A stretch of 64,000 nt of DNA, from assembly GCF_020184175.1 (NCBI RefSeq), contig NC_065533.1:58194351-58258350 (forward strand), in the 5' to 3' direction. This DNA is from Aphis gossypii (taxonomy: Eukaryota > Arthropoda > Insecta > Hemiptera > Aphididae). Of the stretch, positions 12,031 through 24,533 are shown in pieces. The translations under genes and the position numbers were made by a program. Every line of letters begins with the position of its first letter. The first letter of the stretch is position 1. A model generated the notes under the pieces. The model saw only the letters and a list, made by a program, of their open reading frames with translations, was not told the DNA's origin and did not search any database.

Positions 12031-12429
12031 CTAGTATTATAATAACAGTAATAATATACGATTAAAGTAAAATAATAAATAACTATTTATATTCATTAAA
12101 AACTTATACTAATAAACTAATCATTATTTAAATTTTATAACAAAAAATAAATCAATAGTAGCTAATAAAAAAAATTGAAAGATACTATATTTTTTAATAC
12201 ATAATTAAATAACAAAAAAATTAAAATTAAAAATAATCAAAAAGTTTGTTTACATTTTAATTATATATAATATATTTATGAAACTAACTATTTAATAATA
12301 AACTTTATTATTTAACCTATTTTTTGTTATTATTAACAAATGTAAAATAATTAAAATGTAATTTTTCAAAAATATAATTTAAGATTAAAAATCAATGTAT
12401 TAAGTCTATTCATATATATTATTATATTT
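12031..12429. other. AT-rich spacer between convergent Harbinger genes
   Basis: About 400 bp of A/T-rich DNA separates the stop of the transposase from the stop of the Myb/SANT-like partner. It probably carries both 3' ends, but I see no distinctive element. Confidence 0.5.
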
Positions 12430-12729
12430 TCATTTAGAAGAATTGGCATATTCATTTTGAAGAATTAACATACGTAGCTCATGTTCTACTTTCATATGTT
12501 TAATCTTCAAATCGTGGATTTCTTTTGATTGCAAAAGTTCTTGTCTCACTAATTCCTCTTGCAATGCAACTAAACTTTTTTTTTTCTGTTAGTTCTACTA
12601 TTTTTTGACAAGCCGATGAGTAACATATATTTTTTTTTTCAATGAAGGATCCGGTAAGAATGGGAATAAACAAAAAAATGAGACAGGAAAAGAGGTAAGA
12701 AATATAAAATAGACTTGGGTGGATCACTG

Positions 12730-13980
12730 TTCAGAATGTAAAATAAGGAGGAATTTAGGTTGTGGCGGATTTGTGGGAGGCAATGAAAGGAAATTTGGAC
12801 TTTTTTTTAATTGATTATTTACAATGGACAAAAATTGAACAACGGATTATAATATGATCCCCTTTAATTAGCTTCAGATCAAACACTGCACAAAAGTAAT
12901 TGGTTAGTGAATGGGGTACGTAAGGTATTAAGGTATAAAAACTTAGTGCCGTATTTATAGTTGATGCCTAAGATTAAGTATTGCTTAACATATTTATGAT
13001 AATTTAAAAATAATGAAATAATAACTAAAGCAATGCTTAAGGTAGGTCTCGACCAACTTTAATTTAAATAATACATTTTCTTTTCTTAAGCCAAAGTCTC
13101 GTTTATGAATCTCATTTGAGTCATAAGTACAGCTTAAGGAATACTTATTCTCAAGCATCAACTATGAATACAGCCCTTAAAAACTGGGTACTCACTTCAT
13201 ATTATTGTTAATCTAGCTACAATGCTCGTTGGTTAATTGTATTTTAAAATAGACATGTACAAATCAACAAACCTTAGTTGCATACTTGCATGACAAAAGA
13301 TGATATGAACCAGAATAAATAAAAAGCAAAACAAGAACTCATTAATTGACTATTAACTATTTATCAAATAACTAGTGTTGTACTGAATATTTTAAAAAGT
13401 TAATGATACACTACCCAAATAATTTTGAAAAATACTTTATATACTTAATTACAAGTTAAAATATTGTTAGTTGATATACTTAACAACAAAGTAAATATAT
13501 TTAAAATACTTATTCAAACACCATAAATAAAATCTCATTAAATTCAAATTAGTTTTTAAACTATTTTGATGAAATACTTTACAATACTAATAATTACAAG
13601 TCCATAATTTTGATATTGTAATTATAAAAAAATTAAATTAGAATCAATTAATAATTCACACTGAATGTATTACACAATATAACTTACAAACTTCCAATTT
13701 AAAATAATTGGTTTTTAGCAACAGAATAAAAAATTTTAATTTTCCTTTTTATGAAACTAATCTTTAGTACTCACCTATTTGGCTGTTGATCTCTTTGTCT
13801 ATCAATATTTATAATATTACTTAAATTTCAAATATCTGTCAAGTGGCCTACTCAAGACTCTAAGGAAGGGGTTACCAATTAATATTTATGGAATTCCTTT
13901 ATGGTAATTTTGAAAAATTTTAAGGCCCGTCAAAACTTGATGATTCCTGCTCTAAGGTGTATCTAAAACCTGAAATGTGC
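12730..13980. other. Large intron of the copy A Myb/SANT-like pseudogene
   Basis: No coding frame is supported. The stretch is A/T-rich with words such as TTTTAAAATACTT that recur in this genome. It lies between exon 4 (13,995-14,089) and the last exon of the Myb/SANT-like gene. Confidence 0.5.
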
Positions 13981-15264
13981 ATTAGCTACTTACCTGGTGT
14001 CGGTATATTATTGCTTAACTTAATACTTTTCCCGTTTGTTCTTTACAATTTTATTGAATCAGCTGGTACCCAAGTAGAAGTATTCGGTACTGTATTATTA
14101 AAAAAATACAATCAATAAACATATTTTAACTACTTTTATTTTACTTACTATTTTACTTACTATCATCAATATTTAAAGGAAAAACTGTAGTAATAGATGA
14201 TTCTTCAACATCATCTTCATCAGTCATACCATTGCCATTATTGTGTAACTCTTGTAATTCGGATAAGAGGGGATCATAATGTTCATTTACCAGTATAGTA
14301 TTTGAAATGTCTGCTATTTTGAGTTGAAAATAATTAATAAAATAATAGTTTAATTAACTACTTACTATCAATAGCATCTGAATCAAGACCACAGGGTACA
14401 CCTTCTACTGAAACTTGTATGGTTCTAAATAACTCAGCCTCATATTCTGATGATAGTTCATGGATACTAAGAGCTGGTCCTCCACCCCATCACAAATAGT
14501 GCTGATTTTGGACACCTCATCGACTTCTTAATATTTTCGTATTTCATTTTTAAGCTGTTTCCATCTCTCGGCTGTAAAAATAATAATGATAATAATATAT
14601 CAACAATAATTTTAATTAAATACTAGAAAAATGTGTTCCCTATAATTTATTGGTACTTACAGAACCACCAGTTTGGCTATTAAATTCTATAGCAATATTT
14701 TCCCAACGAATATGCGTCATTTCGACGCGGCAATCTTGACGCGCGTCAAATGGACGCGGCCATTCGGACGAACGGCAATTGGACGCATAGGTACGTCATT
14801 TCGACGCATGCAATTTTGATGCCACCACTTTTAGGCGCAAGTCAATTTTGACGCAAAACAAAAATATAATTTTATACTTATTACAATATTAAGTAAAATA
14901 ATACGACGTTTGTTTACTGCTCGATAGTCTTTCAATTATTTTTGGAGTATGAATACTTCTTATTTAACAATAAATATAAGTTTGAATTCGCTTCATAATA
15001 TTGAGCCACATAAGTATAGGTTAAAAAAAATAGTTTATAAAAATAAAATATTTATAACATACATGGGTATTAGCCAATTTCAACGTAAAAACCTAGTATC
15101 TGTATATCTGTAATCTGAATCCCAGACGAAAAGACTTTTTGACCGATTACGGTCATATATTTAATCTTTATACTGTAGTTTGTTAATCTATATGGTCACA
15201 TAAATGGTACACATTTTATCATTATCTTAATATTACGGTTTGCCGTTCAATTATACCTGTACAT

Positions 15265-17650
15265 CAGGGGTCGGCAACCTTTTTACCTACACGGGCCATA
15301 ATTTGTTTCAGTTTTTAATGGAGGGCCGCATACAAAATTAAAATATTAAAAAATATAATTTTAACAAATAATACTAATATATTTACAGATAGCAACAAAC
15401 ATATTATGAATTTAACATTGCAGTTGTGCTTATTAACTAATTTTTAATTAAATACATTAGTAGAGACAATTTAAAAGTTTAAAAATAATTATTAATTAAT
15501 TCTTGAATGCAATTTAGTATACAAATATTAAGTTACTAGTGTGATTTTTGAGGTTGAATTTTTCCCGCCAATTCATTTATATCCGCTTTTAAATTGGATG
15601 TTGATATCCTTAAAACAGCATTCAAGTGTTCATCGCTTAACCGTGAACAATATTTATTTTTTCGGAATTTAAGTATTGAGAATGTCTGTTCACAAATATA
15701 TGTGCTACCAAAAGCAGTAATCATTTTTTTAGCAAAACTTTTAATGCCTTTAAAATCTATTTCAGAAAGACTTGAATAAAATATTTTTAGGTCATTACTT
15801 TCTTTAAAAGCATTTTTAAGAATATCGTTGTTTTGCAATTCTATGACTTCCATCTGTAAATTAGATTCAACATCGTCAATGTCGACAGAAAAGGGTTTTG
15901 AAACAATTTGATTTTATTCTCTTGTACGTAAAAATCAGAAAATCGTATTGAAATTCATTTTGTAGGTTTTCTATTATATTTAAAAAATTAATTTTTGTAG
16001 TTTCCCAATTTAAAGTTGATTTGGTTGATTCTAATACAGTTTTACAGCATACAAAATGATCCAAGTGCTGTTCATTAATATGTTTGTGTAATAATTTTAA
16101 TTTCACTTGAAATGATTTTATATTTGAATACATATCTGACAACAATTTGTCTTTACCTTGCAGTTTTGTATTCAGCTCATTTAATAAAGTTGTTATATCA
16201 GTTAAAAATGCCAGATTAAGAACCCACTTTTCATTTGATAATTCTGGTACAATTTTACCTTTTTCTGACATAAAAATATTTATTTCATTTCGTAAAATAA
16301 AAAACCGTTTCAAAACCACACCTCTACTCAACCACCTTACTTCGGAAAAATATATTACATCCCCATATTCAGCATCGCATTCTTCCAAAAATATTTTGAA
16401 TTGACGATGTGCCAAAGCATTTTTGCGTATGTAGTTAACCGTCGATACTACAATATTCATTACATCTTTCCATGCTAAAACTTTGCAACATAATGCCTCT
16501 TGATGTATGATGCAATGAAATATCATAGGTGCTTCATGTCTTTCTTCCACCATTTTCGCATTTATTCTCCCAATTAATCCTTTATTAATTCCACTCATAT
16601 TTCTACCACCGTCTGTAGTAACACTAACTAGTTTGTTCCAACTTAATCCAAGTTTTTTAAATGTTTTGTCAATTTCGATAAATAAGTCTTCTCCCGTTGT
16701 AGTTCCCTTCAAACTACATAATTCAGCTAATTCTTCAGAAATATTGAAATTAAAATCAATTCCTCGAATAAATATTAATAACTGAGCAGTATCACAAACA
16801 TCAGTACTTTCGTCAGTTGCGATAGAAAAACAATCAAATTTAGAAACTTTTTCTTTCAGTTTGAATATTAAATTTGTTCCTAACTCTTCGGTACGTCTAA
16901 CACAGGTCCTAGCTGAGAGACTGATGTCTTCAAATTGTTTTTTTTTCTCAGGGCATATTTCATTACAACGGCTAACATACATTTTTTTATAAACTCAGAG
17001 TCGTTGAATGGACGATTACACTTGGCTATCATTTCAGCAACTACGAAACTAGCTCGTACTCCTGATTCGTTTTGATTATGTTGTAATTTAAAACTATTTT
17101 GTTGACTAGTTAATGAACTTTTAAATTGTTTATTTTAATCTGTCTAAGATCACCAGTGAGAGTGTCAAATTTTAATTTATGCTCTGTTTCATAGTGACGT
17201 TTAACATTATACTCTTTTACAGTTAAAATGGTTTTTTTTGCAAATTAAACATAATAGTTTACCTTTATTTTCGATAAAAAAATATAAATCTGTCCATGAT
17301 TCGTTGAATGTACGATGTTCATCACTAATTTTACGTTTTTTTGACATTGAATTGATAGGTTATTATAAAACAGTTGAAATTTAAACTTCACGTTGGAATG
17401 TTTCGAAACGAATTGCACTAAGCCACTAAGGCCATAACCAATACGTATTTGTCGTATTCGACGATATATACATTACATAAGATTAGATTACGTTTTCGAT
17501 CATCGCATTGATTAAATATTATTTATATATTTTATAATAATTTAAGCTACAAAATTAAAATTTTAAATACCATGAATTATATTTGGAGGGCCGCAACAAA
17601 AAGTTCCGAGGGCCGCATGCGGCCCGCGGGCCGCGGGTTGCCGGTGCCTG
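15265..17650 (-). mobile_element. hAT element with 8-bp TSD, nested in the MULE
   Basis: The left end reads CAGGGGTCGGCAACC and the right end inverts to CAGGCACCGGCAACC, 12 of 15 bases alike. The 8-bp word CTGTACAT is found just outside both ends (15,257-15,264 and 17,651-17,658). Inner flanks carry GGGCCGC-rich words near both ends (about 15,325 and 17,585-17,635), the common form of this hAT group. The single gene is leftward. Size is 2,386 bp. Confidence 0.95.
15536..17350 (-). pseudogene. hAT transposase (ZBED5/GTF2IRD2-like group), broken
   Basis: The N-terminal zone (about 17,350-17,000) starts MSKKRKISDEH and has a Cys-x2-Cys of a BED-type finger, but contains stop codons. The main frame (16,982-15,876) shows FSIATDESTDVCDTAQLL, the catalytic-core start of this group, then VTTDGGRNMSG, FHCIIHQEALC, and YFSEVRWLSRGVVLKRFF. 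A frameshift near 15,900 leads to the last frame (15,853-15,536), with AFGSTYICEQTFSILKFRKNK and LSDEHLNAVLRIS, the hAT dimerisation region. At least one frameshift and several stops make it inactive. It is the only gene of the hAT element. Confidence 0.9.
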
Positions 17651-17792
17651 CTGTACATTAATACACGGGTGCGTTAGTGTGCTTTATATCGTGTAGTGAG
17701 TCGTACGCTTTTAAAAATTATCAACTACCTATACCTACATCTGTTAGTGTGCTTTATATATTTTAACTTGTAAAAAAAAAAAAAAATTATAA

Positions 17793-18697
17793 CATGCCAT
17801 TGGAGTTTGTAAAAAGCTAACGGGGAAAAGATCTCCTTGTTCATGGTGGATTTGTTTATAAAAAAGATAGAGAAGGTAAAGAAAAAATGATATGGAGATG
17901 CAACGAAATTAAAAATTGTCCAGGACGAGCACATACAATGCAAGGTATATATTATTTCTTTATGTATTTATTTTTATTTTTCATATTTTGATAATGTTAG
18001 ACACTTCTGTGTCTGTTAAAAGAACTAAGGAAAAATCCAAAATTATTATTAATAATTGATTATAAATATAACTTACTCGAATAGTTATGGTTTTTTTTAT
18101 AAGTACCTACATATTGTAGACTATTAGTGACCATTTTTAACACTCAATTGTACTTGTAGGAGAAATAATAAAATCCATAGATCATAATCATGTAAAAGAC
18201 GTTGCAAAAATTTAAGCTAAGAAAACTATAAATTTAATAAAAGAATATGCAATAACAACAATAACAACTACAAGAGCTATACTGGGAGAAACGTCAGCAC
18301 AGGTAATAAAATATTATTATTTATATTTATATAATATTAAGCCCCCCAGCGGGCCACAGCACGTAATCAAATCACACCAAATGAAAATGTGTTAACTCTA
18401 CTAATCACCTATTTCGAAACTACGTGGATCGGAATTTTGGACAGGAGAGGTCGACGTCGACAACCACAATATCCTATCGAAATATGGAATTGTTCAGAAC
18501 GTCTTCAATCTGATCTGCCGAAAACCATTAATAGTATTGAGGGCTGGCATAATGCATTTTCGGCATTAATAAATTGTAAAAAACCAGTCATATGGAAGTT
18601 TATAAGTGCATTGCAAAGAGATGAAAGTTTAACAAAAGTAATAAAAGAACAACTAATTGCTGGGTATGCACCAACTAAAAATAAGAAGTACAAATAG
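17793..18697 (+). pseudogene. FLYWCH-type MULE transposase remnant
   Basis: The first piece (about 17,793-17,945) encodes a FLYWCH zinc finger: VHGGFVYKKDREGKEKMIWRC, then C in NCPGRAH, with one stop near the start. A second exon after an AG at about 18,160 gives SIDHNHV, the closing His pair, then has a stop. A third piece (18,389-18,697) has TYFETTWIG...IEIWNC, INSIEGWHNAFSAL and KKPVIWKFISAL, the conserved C-terminal part of these proteins. The middle, with the MULE DDE core, is missing between about 18,300 and 18,360. This makes the carrier non-autonomous. Confidence 0.85.
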
Positions 18698-19490
18698 ACT
18701 CATCCAAAAGATTAATTCAAATATGTACAAATGCAAGTGATATTACAACCGACGAAGTGCTTCGAGGGATTGCGCACAATTTAAAATTTTATAAATAATT
18801 AAATTGAATAATATTTTCTACAAATGATATATTTTTATAAACTATAAACTATTTTATTAACCTATATTTATGTGGCTCAATATTAAGAAGCAAATTCAAA
18901 CTTAACAAAGTATAATATAATAATGTTATAGTATATAATATAATATAGTATAAAAAGTTACAAATAGTAAAAAAACATACGTCGTATTATTTTACTTAAT
19001 ATTATATAAATAAGTATAAAATTATATTTTTGTTTTGCGTCAAAATTGACTTGCGCCTAAAAGTGGTGGCGTCAAAATTGCATGCGTCGAAATGACGTAT
19101 GCGTCCAATTGTCGTTCGTCCAAATGGCCGCGTCCATTTGACGCGCGTCAAGATTGCCGCGTCGAAATGACGGGACACCTTTCCCAACACTTCTCCTTGT
19201 CTTTCCAGGTAACAGCATTGGACGTTTTATTTTCCAATACTGCTTTCCTGGAAAGAGCAATTTTTAACAAAAGTTCTTTATTGGAAAAACTGAAATTAGA
19301 TGAACGTTTTCTTTTGATTGATGAACTTATTATAGAAAAAATGTATTGTAAAAGTATTATGTAACAAATTAATAATTATGTAAAGATCACGATTCACGGT
19401 AAATACACAACAATCACTTTCAATTTTCAAAACACAATCACTGATACTAACAAAAACAAATAAGCAAAATAATAAAATATAATAGTGATC

Positions 19491-19562
19491 ATACACTTTT
19501 TGCAGTATGACCACTCGTAAAATCAATATATCTTATGAATGGTCATACTGTAAAAAGTGTAT
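19491..19562. repeat. Inverted ends of two Harbinger elements, head to head
   Basis: A 23-bp arm at 19,491-19,513 is the inverse of 19,540-19,562 with one mismatch; the core is TGGTCATACTG(C/T)AAAAAGTG. Further in, CAGTGATTGTGTTTTGAAA (19,589-19,607) has its inverse at about 19,423-19,440. The two Myb/SANT-like genes start on either side and point away from each other. The 26-bp centre would hold the junction of the two element ends. No clear 3-bp duplication could be fixed. Confidence 0.75.
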
Positions 19563-20768
19563 TATCTTATTTTGTTTTTGCTATTATCAGTGATTGTGTT
19601 TTGAAAGTGCCAGTTGCGAGTTGATTTTACATTATACGTTTGTAGACTTGTACTTTGTAGTTGTGTAAGTGAAGAATATAAAATGAGTGGGTTAAGTAAA
19701 AGGAAACGTTCCAATACTTTCAGTTTTACCGAAAAGGAACTTTTATTAAAAATTGATCTTTCCAGGAAAACAGTGTTGGAAAATAAATCATCCAATGCTG
19801 TTACCTGGAAAGACAAAGAAAAGACTTGGGGAGAAATTGCTGAACAATATAATAGCCAATCACCAGGATCTGTAAGAATATATCATATTTTTGTACAATT
19901 GGTAATTAGTAGGTAAGTATTTAATTCATTTTACTTTAATAGCCAAGAACTGCAAGTTATTTAAAACAAAAATATGACAACATAAAAAAAAATTTAAGAG
20001 GTAACAAATCTCAGCTTTTTGTTACTGGTGGTGGTCCTTTTAAAAATTTATCTGAACCTTCTACAGAACTTGAATCAGAACTATTCAGAACTATTCAAGT
20101 ATCTGTTGAAGGAATTAACTGTGCATTTGATTCTAACGTCATAAGTAAGTTAATTTACATTTTAATTTATTTAATTACAGTTACTTTTTTCTCAGTTCGA
20201 TCATATCATGACTATATGTTATAATAATTAATTATTTGAGAAAACAATAATTGTAAATATTTAGTAAATTATGTATTATACTAAACAGCAGATAATTCAA
20301 ATGGAATCATTGATCCAGTGTATGATCAATTTGAAATAGAAGTTTGGCCAACTGATGAAAATAATAAAAGCGGAGACCTTATCACAGAAGACATTTTGCA
20401 ATCAAATACTAATGTCATACAAAGTGAGTTATATAAAATCAAAAGAAAAGAAATTACAACATTACTATAAACAGAATTAACTTAGCTCTTCTTTTATTAT
20501 AGTACCAAGTGTATCAACGTGGACTTCTTCTGATTCTGTAAAATTAACCTTTTTTTTTTTTTTTAACGGTATCGTAGAGGGGCCAGAGACACCCGCAGGT
20601 ATTTCGTCAGCTCCCCCCACATCATTTATTGACCACAGATCTTACAATATTAATGTATATACATAGACTTTACAATCTATTTACAGTCTATTTACATGCA
20701 GTAGATGGCCCTACACCATCCAAGAAGCAGCCTTCGGCCCACAACAAAGAAGGCTTAACTACAAGGTT

Positions 20769-23639
20769 TTACTCTTGACGTTGTCGCTCCCTCTCCTCCG
20801 CTTCTCTCTTCGTCAGCACCTCCTTCACGAACTGCACCACCGCCGTCCAGTTGCTCCTCGACTCCAGCATCTTCCCCACAACGGTCTCGGGAGTGAATGG
20901 GTCGTTGATTACAGCCTTAAGCTTCATTCTCCGACGCCACCACCTGTCGCACAGGAAGAACGCGTGCTCCGCGTCGTCCACTGGCGCGAGACAGTCCACA
21001 CACCCGGGGTTGTCCAACTTGCGAATCCGGTGCAGATACTGGCCGAAACATCCGTGTCCCGACAGGAACTGCGTCAGGTGGAAGTTCGTCGTCAGCCCGT
21101 GGCTCCTAGCGCACCAGGCACGGACGTCCGGGATCAACCGCCTCGTCCAGCTTCCCTTTTCTTCCAATGACCATCTCTCCTGCCATGCCTCCATGGTGTC
21201 GGTTCTCGGATCGTTGTCTCTTGATGGGGCCGCGGGGGCCCGTCTCCGGTCGAACGTCGCCTCTCTCTCCTTTGCCAGGAGGTCTGCCGGCGGCGTTGAT
21301 GCGATCACGTTCGTGGCCGCCTCGGAGACGGTGCGGTACGCGCACACGCAACGGAGAAGAACTCTCCGTTGACCTCTGTTTAGGGTCCTGACGTTCCCCG
21401 GCACGAGTTCCAGCGTATGCGCCCAGCTAGGGGCTCCGTACAGGAGCACGGAGTGCACCACCGACGACAGGAGCCGCCGTTGGTCCTCTCGGGGCCCACA
21501 CACGTTCGGCATGATCCTGGCTAACTGGTTCCCGATCTCCGCTGCTCTGGCTGCCGCTTTCTTCACCTGGCCCTTGAACAGCATCGACTTATCCACCACC
21601 ATCCCGAGATAGGTCATCTCGGTCGAGAGCTGGACGTCGCTGCCGCACACTTTGATCGCTGGCTGAGTGTACTTGTACCTCGACGTGAAGAGGACGGCTT
21701 CCGTCTTCTCCACCGCGATCTGGAGGCCGAGGTCGGTGATCCGCCGCTCCACCAAGGACAGTGCTTCGTTCGTCACAGCTTCCAACTCCTGGGTCGACTT
21801 GACCCAGGTGACCAACATCGTGTCGTCCGCGAATCCCAGCAGCTTGGATCCGCTGGGCAGCTCGGTTCTAAGGACGGTGTCAAATGTAGCGTTCCATAGG
21901 AGGGGGCCCACGACGGAACCCTGGGGCACGCCTCCGGTGATGTCGATCTCCAGAGTACCACCCTCCGCGCAGTGTGCGTGCACGGTTCCCGTTCTCCCGG
22001 AGAAGTACGACCGGAACATGTTCTGCAGGTACTGCGGGACGCTCCATCCCGGCAAGGCATCCATGATTTCCGACCACTTGATGGAATTGAACGCGTTTTT
22101 GATGTCGATGCTGACGGCGACACAATACTTACCTCCGTCGACTCCTTCCAAGATGTTTTTCTCCAACTCCCGCACCGCGTCGTCCGCGGACTTGCCTTTC
22201 CTAAATTCAAACTGATTGGCCGACAGCCCACCGCTATTTGACATGTGGTCCTCGAGACTTCGCGCGAGCAGGAATTCGAGGATTTTGCCAACGTCGTTCA
22301 GCAGGCAGAGGGGTCTGTAGGAAGAGGGCACACCGTCTGGCTTGTTCCCTTTCTTCAGCAGCACCACTCTGGAGGTCTTCCACTCCGCAGGGAACGTTCC
22401 TCTGCGGAGGCAGCTGTTGTACAGGTCCAGCAAGATGTTCGGGTGCGCCTTGTGTACCGCTTGCAGTATCTTGCCGGTGAGTCCGTCCGGGCCGGGGGCT
22501 TTGTTCTTGCTGCCCGCCCTCTCCACTGCTGCGTCCACTTCCAAAGCCGTGAACGGGACTACTGGATCCGCAGGAACCAGCGGGCCGTCCGTTCTCTCTT
22601 GATGTCTCGGGAACAGGGTGTCGACAACCGTCTGCAGAGTCTCGTGTTTCATCGAAGCCGTTGGTAGGGGACCTCTCAGCTTGCGCATCACCAGTTTGTA
22701 CGGCTTTCCGAACGGATCGGCGTCCACTGAGGAGATGAGCTCTTTCCATCACGTCCTCTTGCTGCGCTAGATGGCGATCTTCAGCAGCTTTTTGGCTTCC
22801 CGGTACGCGCCGTTGGTCGCGGCGAGCTCTGCTTCAGCCCGTTCAACGTCGAACTCCTGTTTCAGGCGGCTTCTTAGTCTTGACACTCGGGCGTTCATCC
22901 TCGTCACCCGGCGTTTGGCCCTGGTGCAGTCGGCGCGGAGAGCCTCGATGTCCGCGTTCCACCAATGAACGGGAGGCTTCCTCGGGTTCGGCGTCCGACG
23001 GGCGGGAAAGGCGAAGTCGCAAGCGGCTGAGACCCTCGACCGAAGTGCGGAGGCCCCACGCTCAGCGTCCTGCCAGTCCCGGGGGCTGTCTTCTTCGAGC
23101 CACTCGGCCGGGATCAGTCCGGCTAGGAAGGTGTTGTTGGCGACACTGCCCGCGGTGTTCCAGACGCGTGGGGCGACGTTGGTCGCAGGAGTGACCCTGT
23201 GTTGATCACGTCCGGGTGTCAGGGAGAACCTGAAGTAGTGGTGGTCGCTGTTGTTGAACACCGACTCCAGTACTCTCCAGTCTGCGATGCGAGCTGCCGA
23301 GCGGAGCAGGTCCTGGAAGTCTTCGATGGGCTTGTTGGGCGACGCGTAGCAGCAGTACACTTGGACGCCTTTGAGCCGGGCTGACACAAACTCGGGGTCA
23401 CTGATGACGTTGGCCACCGTTACCCCCGTGTTCGCGACATAGTTGGCTGCCTTCCGTTGTCCGGCGCTCGCGTGCCAAGCACTGGAGTTTGGATCCGCCT
23501 TGTAGGAGTCGCTGATCAGGGCGACGTCGACTCTCTCTTCAACCATGAATTGCGCGACGAGGTCTTGTGCCACGCGACAGTGGTTGAGGTTGCACTGCAC
23601 GAAGTTGAGTCCCATCACTCCGTTCTGCAGGCGCCTCAC
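20769..23639 (-). pseudogene. LINE ORF2: AP endonuclease remnant and reverse transcriptase
   Basis: Translation runs from about 23,639. The start FVQCNLNHCRVAQDL and DVALISD are the opening strands of an APE-type endonuclease. After GVQVYCCYASPN and IEDFQDLL the text jumps to NNSDHHYFRFS, so the central catalytic portion is deleted. A frameshift lies at 22,730-22,770. The reverse transcriptase (22,727 downward) has KAPGPDGLTGKIL, WKTSRVVLLKKGNKP, YRPLCLLNDVGKILE, GGVPQGSVVGPLLWN and LLGFADDTMLV, where FADD is the polymerase core. The C-terminal region has GHGCFGQYLHRI and CVDCLAPVDDAEHAFFLC, the CCHC-type ending of R1 elements. The reverse transcriptase frame itself looks open over 652 codons. 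Confidence 0.9.
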
Positions 23640-23689
23640 GTCTTGAAGTTGAGGGCTGCGGCTGCTGCTGTTGTTGTGTCTGCTTCTGG

Positions 23690-24527
23690 AGGGCGCAGTC
23701 CTTCACCAGGTGGTCGTCCTTCTAGCATCTTTGGCAGCGGCGGGGCTTGGCCTCGCCCCGGCACTCGGCAGCTAGATGCCCTTTTCCTTGGCAGCGGAAG
23801 CACGTTGGCTGGTTGTTAGCCAACAGCTTGACCCTGCACCTGGTCCACTCCACGGTGACCGCTTTCTTCTCCGCCAGCGTGATGGCGTCCTTCAGCGGCA
23901 AATGGAGGCTCGCAACAAACTCTCCTCTTCCTCCAGAGTTCTTTCGGATAGTCACGTTCTCGGAGGTGACTCCGCTAACTCCGGTGACTCCCGCCCGCGT
24001 GACGCCGGCGATGACGTCCTCAGCCTCTGCCCATTCCGGAACTCCTAGCAGTAGGACGGGCGTACGGGGCTCGGGTAGCCTTACCCTGGCCGCGTCTCAT
24101 ACCACCTCGCGGATCTTCCCGGCTAGTAGAGTGGCTTTTTCATTCCCCTCAACCTCGAGGAGAATACCGCCCGCCCTGGTCTTCCTTGTCGTCAGGACCT
24201 TGACTCCAAGTGACTGAAGGTTGATCGATCCCGACACCTTCATCACGGAGGCTAGGGAGCCTCCTTCAGCCGGGCGGTCGATGGTGACCGCCATGGATCG
24301 CGGAGCCCGCTTCCGCAGTAGCGCCACTTGGTCGGTGGCCGATCGTGGTTGTCGGGCCGGCTTCGGTGGCCTCTTCTTCCTCACGACCTCGCTCCATGAC
24401 TGTTGCTGCTAGGGCTGCTGCTGCGGTTCCTGCTGCATCTGTTGCCGCTGCCGGTGCTGCACCTCAAGCTGCACTGGTCGCTGGTTCTTCTTCTGCAGCT
24501 GTTGGGGCTGCTTCTGTTGCTGCTGCC
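23690..24527 (-). pseudogene. LINE ORF1 (gag-like), downstream part with zinc knuckles
   Basis: Two frames in different phases, 24,384-24,097 and 23,955-23,722, encode an R1-type ORF1: AVTIDRPAEGG and LLEVEGNEKATLLAGKIREV in the first, then VEWTRCRVKLLANNQPTCFRC and GKGHLAAEC in the second. The latter is a CCHC knuckle (C-x2-C-x4-H-x4-C), with a second one beginning RRCQRC. A frameshift separates the two. The N-terminal part lies beyond the Polinton at 41,240-41,729. Gln/Ala-rich coding (CTG-rich) lies next to the Polinton junction. Confidence 0.8.
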
Positions 24528-24533
24528 GTTTCT

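Larger units (their letters stand above)
14708..19179 (+). mobile_element. Mutator-like element (MULE) with long TIRs and 9-bp TSD
   Basis: Inverted repeats of about 175 bp run from 14,708 (GAATATGCGTCATTTCGACG) to about 14,880 and from about 19,010 to 19,179. They are rich in short (G)CGTCAAA/TTTGACGC words. The 9-bp word TTTCCCAAC occurs directly outside both ends (14,699-14,707 and 19,180-19,188). The interrupted exon of the Myb/SANT-like gene reads through once this insert is discounted. The cargo is a FLYWCH-type transposase remnant, and a hAT element sits inside. Without the hAT and its duplication the MULE is about 2.1 kb. Confidence 0.92.
12430..19330 (-). pseudogene. Myb/SANT-like Harbinger partner gene, copy A (split by MULE and hAT)
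   Basis: This is the DNA-binding partner that Harbinger transposases need for nuclear entry and end binding (family knowledge; MSANTD3-like). Pieces on the minus strand: exon 1 at 19,330-19,180 continuing at 14,707-14,661 across the MULE, with AVTWKDKEKCWE then NIAIEFNSQTGGS; exon 2 at 14,571-14,366, with KYENIKKS and ELFRTIQVSVEGVPC; exon 3 at 14,310-14,161; exon 4 at 14,089-13,995; last exon at about 12,650-12,430, a Glu/Lys-rich coiled coil with LVRQELLQSKEIHDLKIKHM. Aligned with copy B, the start ATG has become ATA (19,330-19,328). There are further stops and a frameshift in exon 2. Clearly dead. Confidence 0.85.

Noticed and set aside
12500..12727. 75-codon minus-strand frame with a hydrophobic start, possible membrane peptide
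   Set aside because: It overlaps the last exon of the Myb/SANT-like gene with a phase change; the hydrophobic part is translated intron.
20775..22667. Several open plus-strand frames of 60-180 codons in GC-rich DNA
   Set aside because: They are antisense to the R1-like LINE reverse transcriptase; GC-rich coding DNA is stop-poor on both strands and these have no family resemblance.
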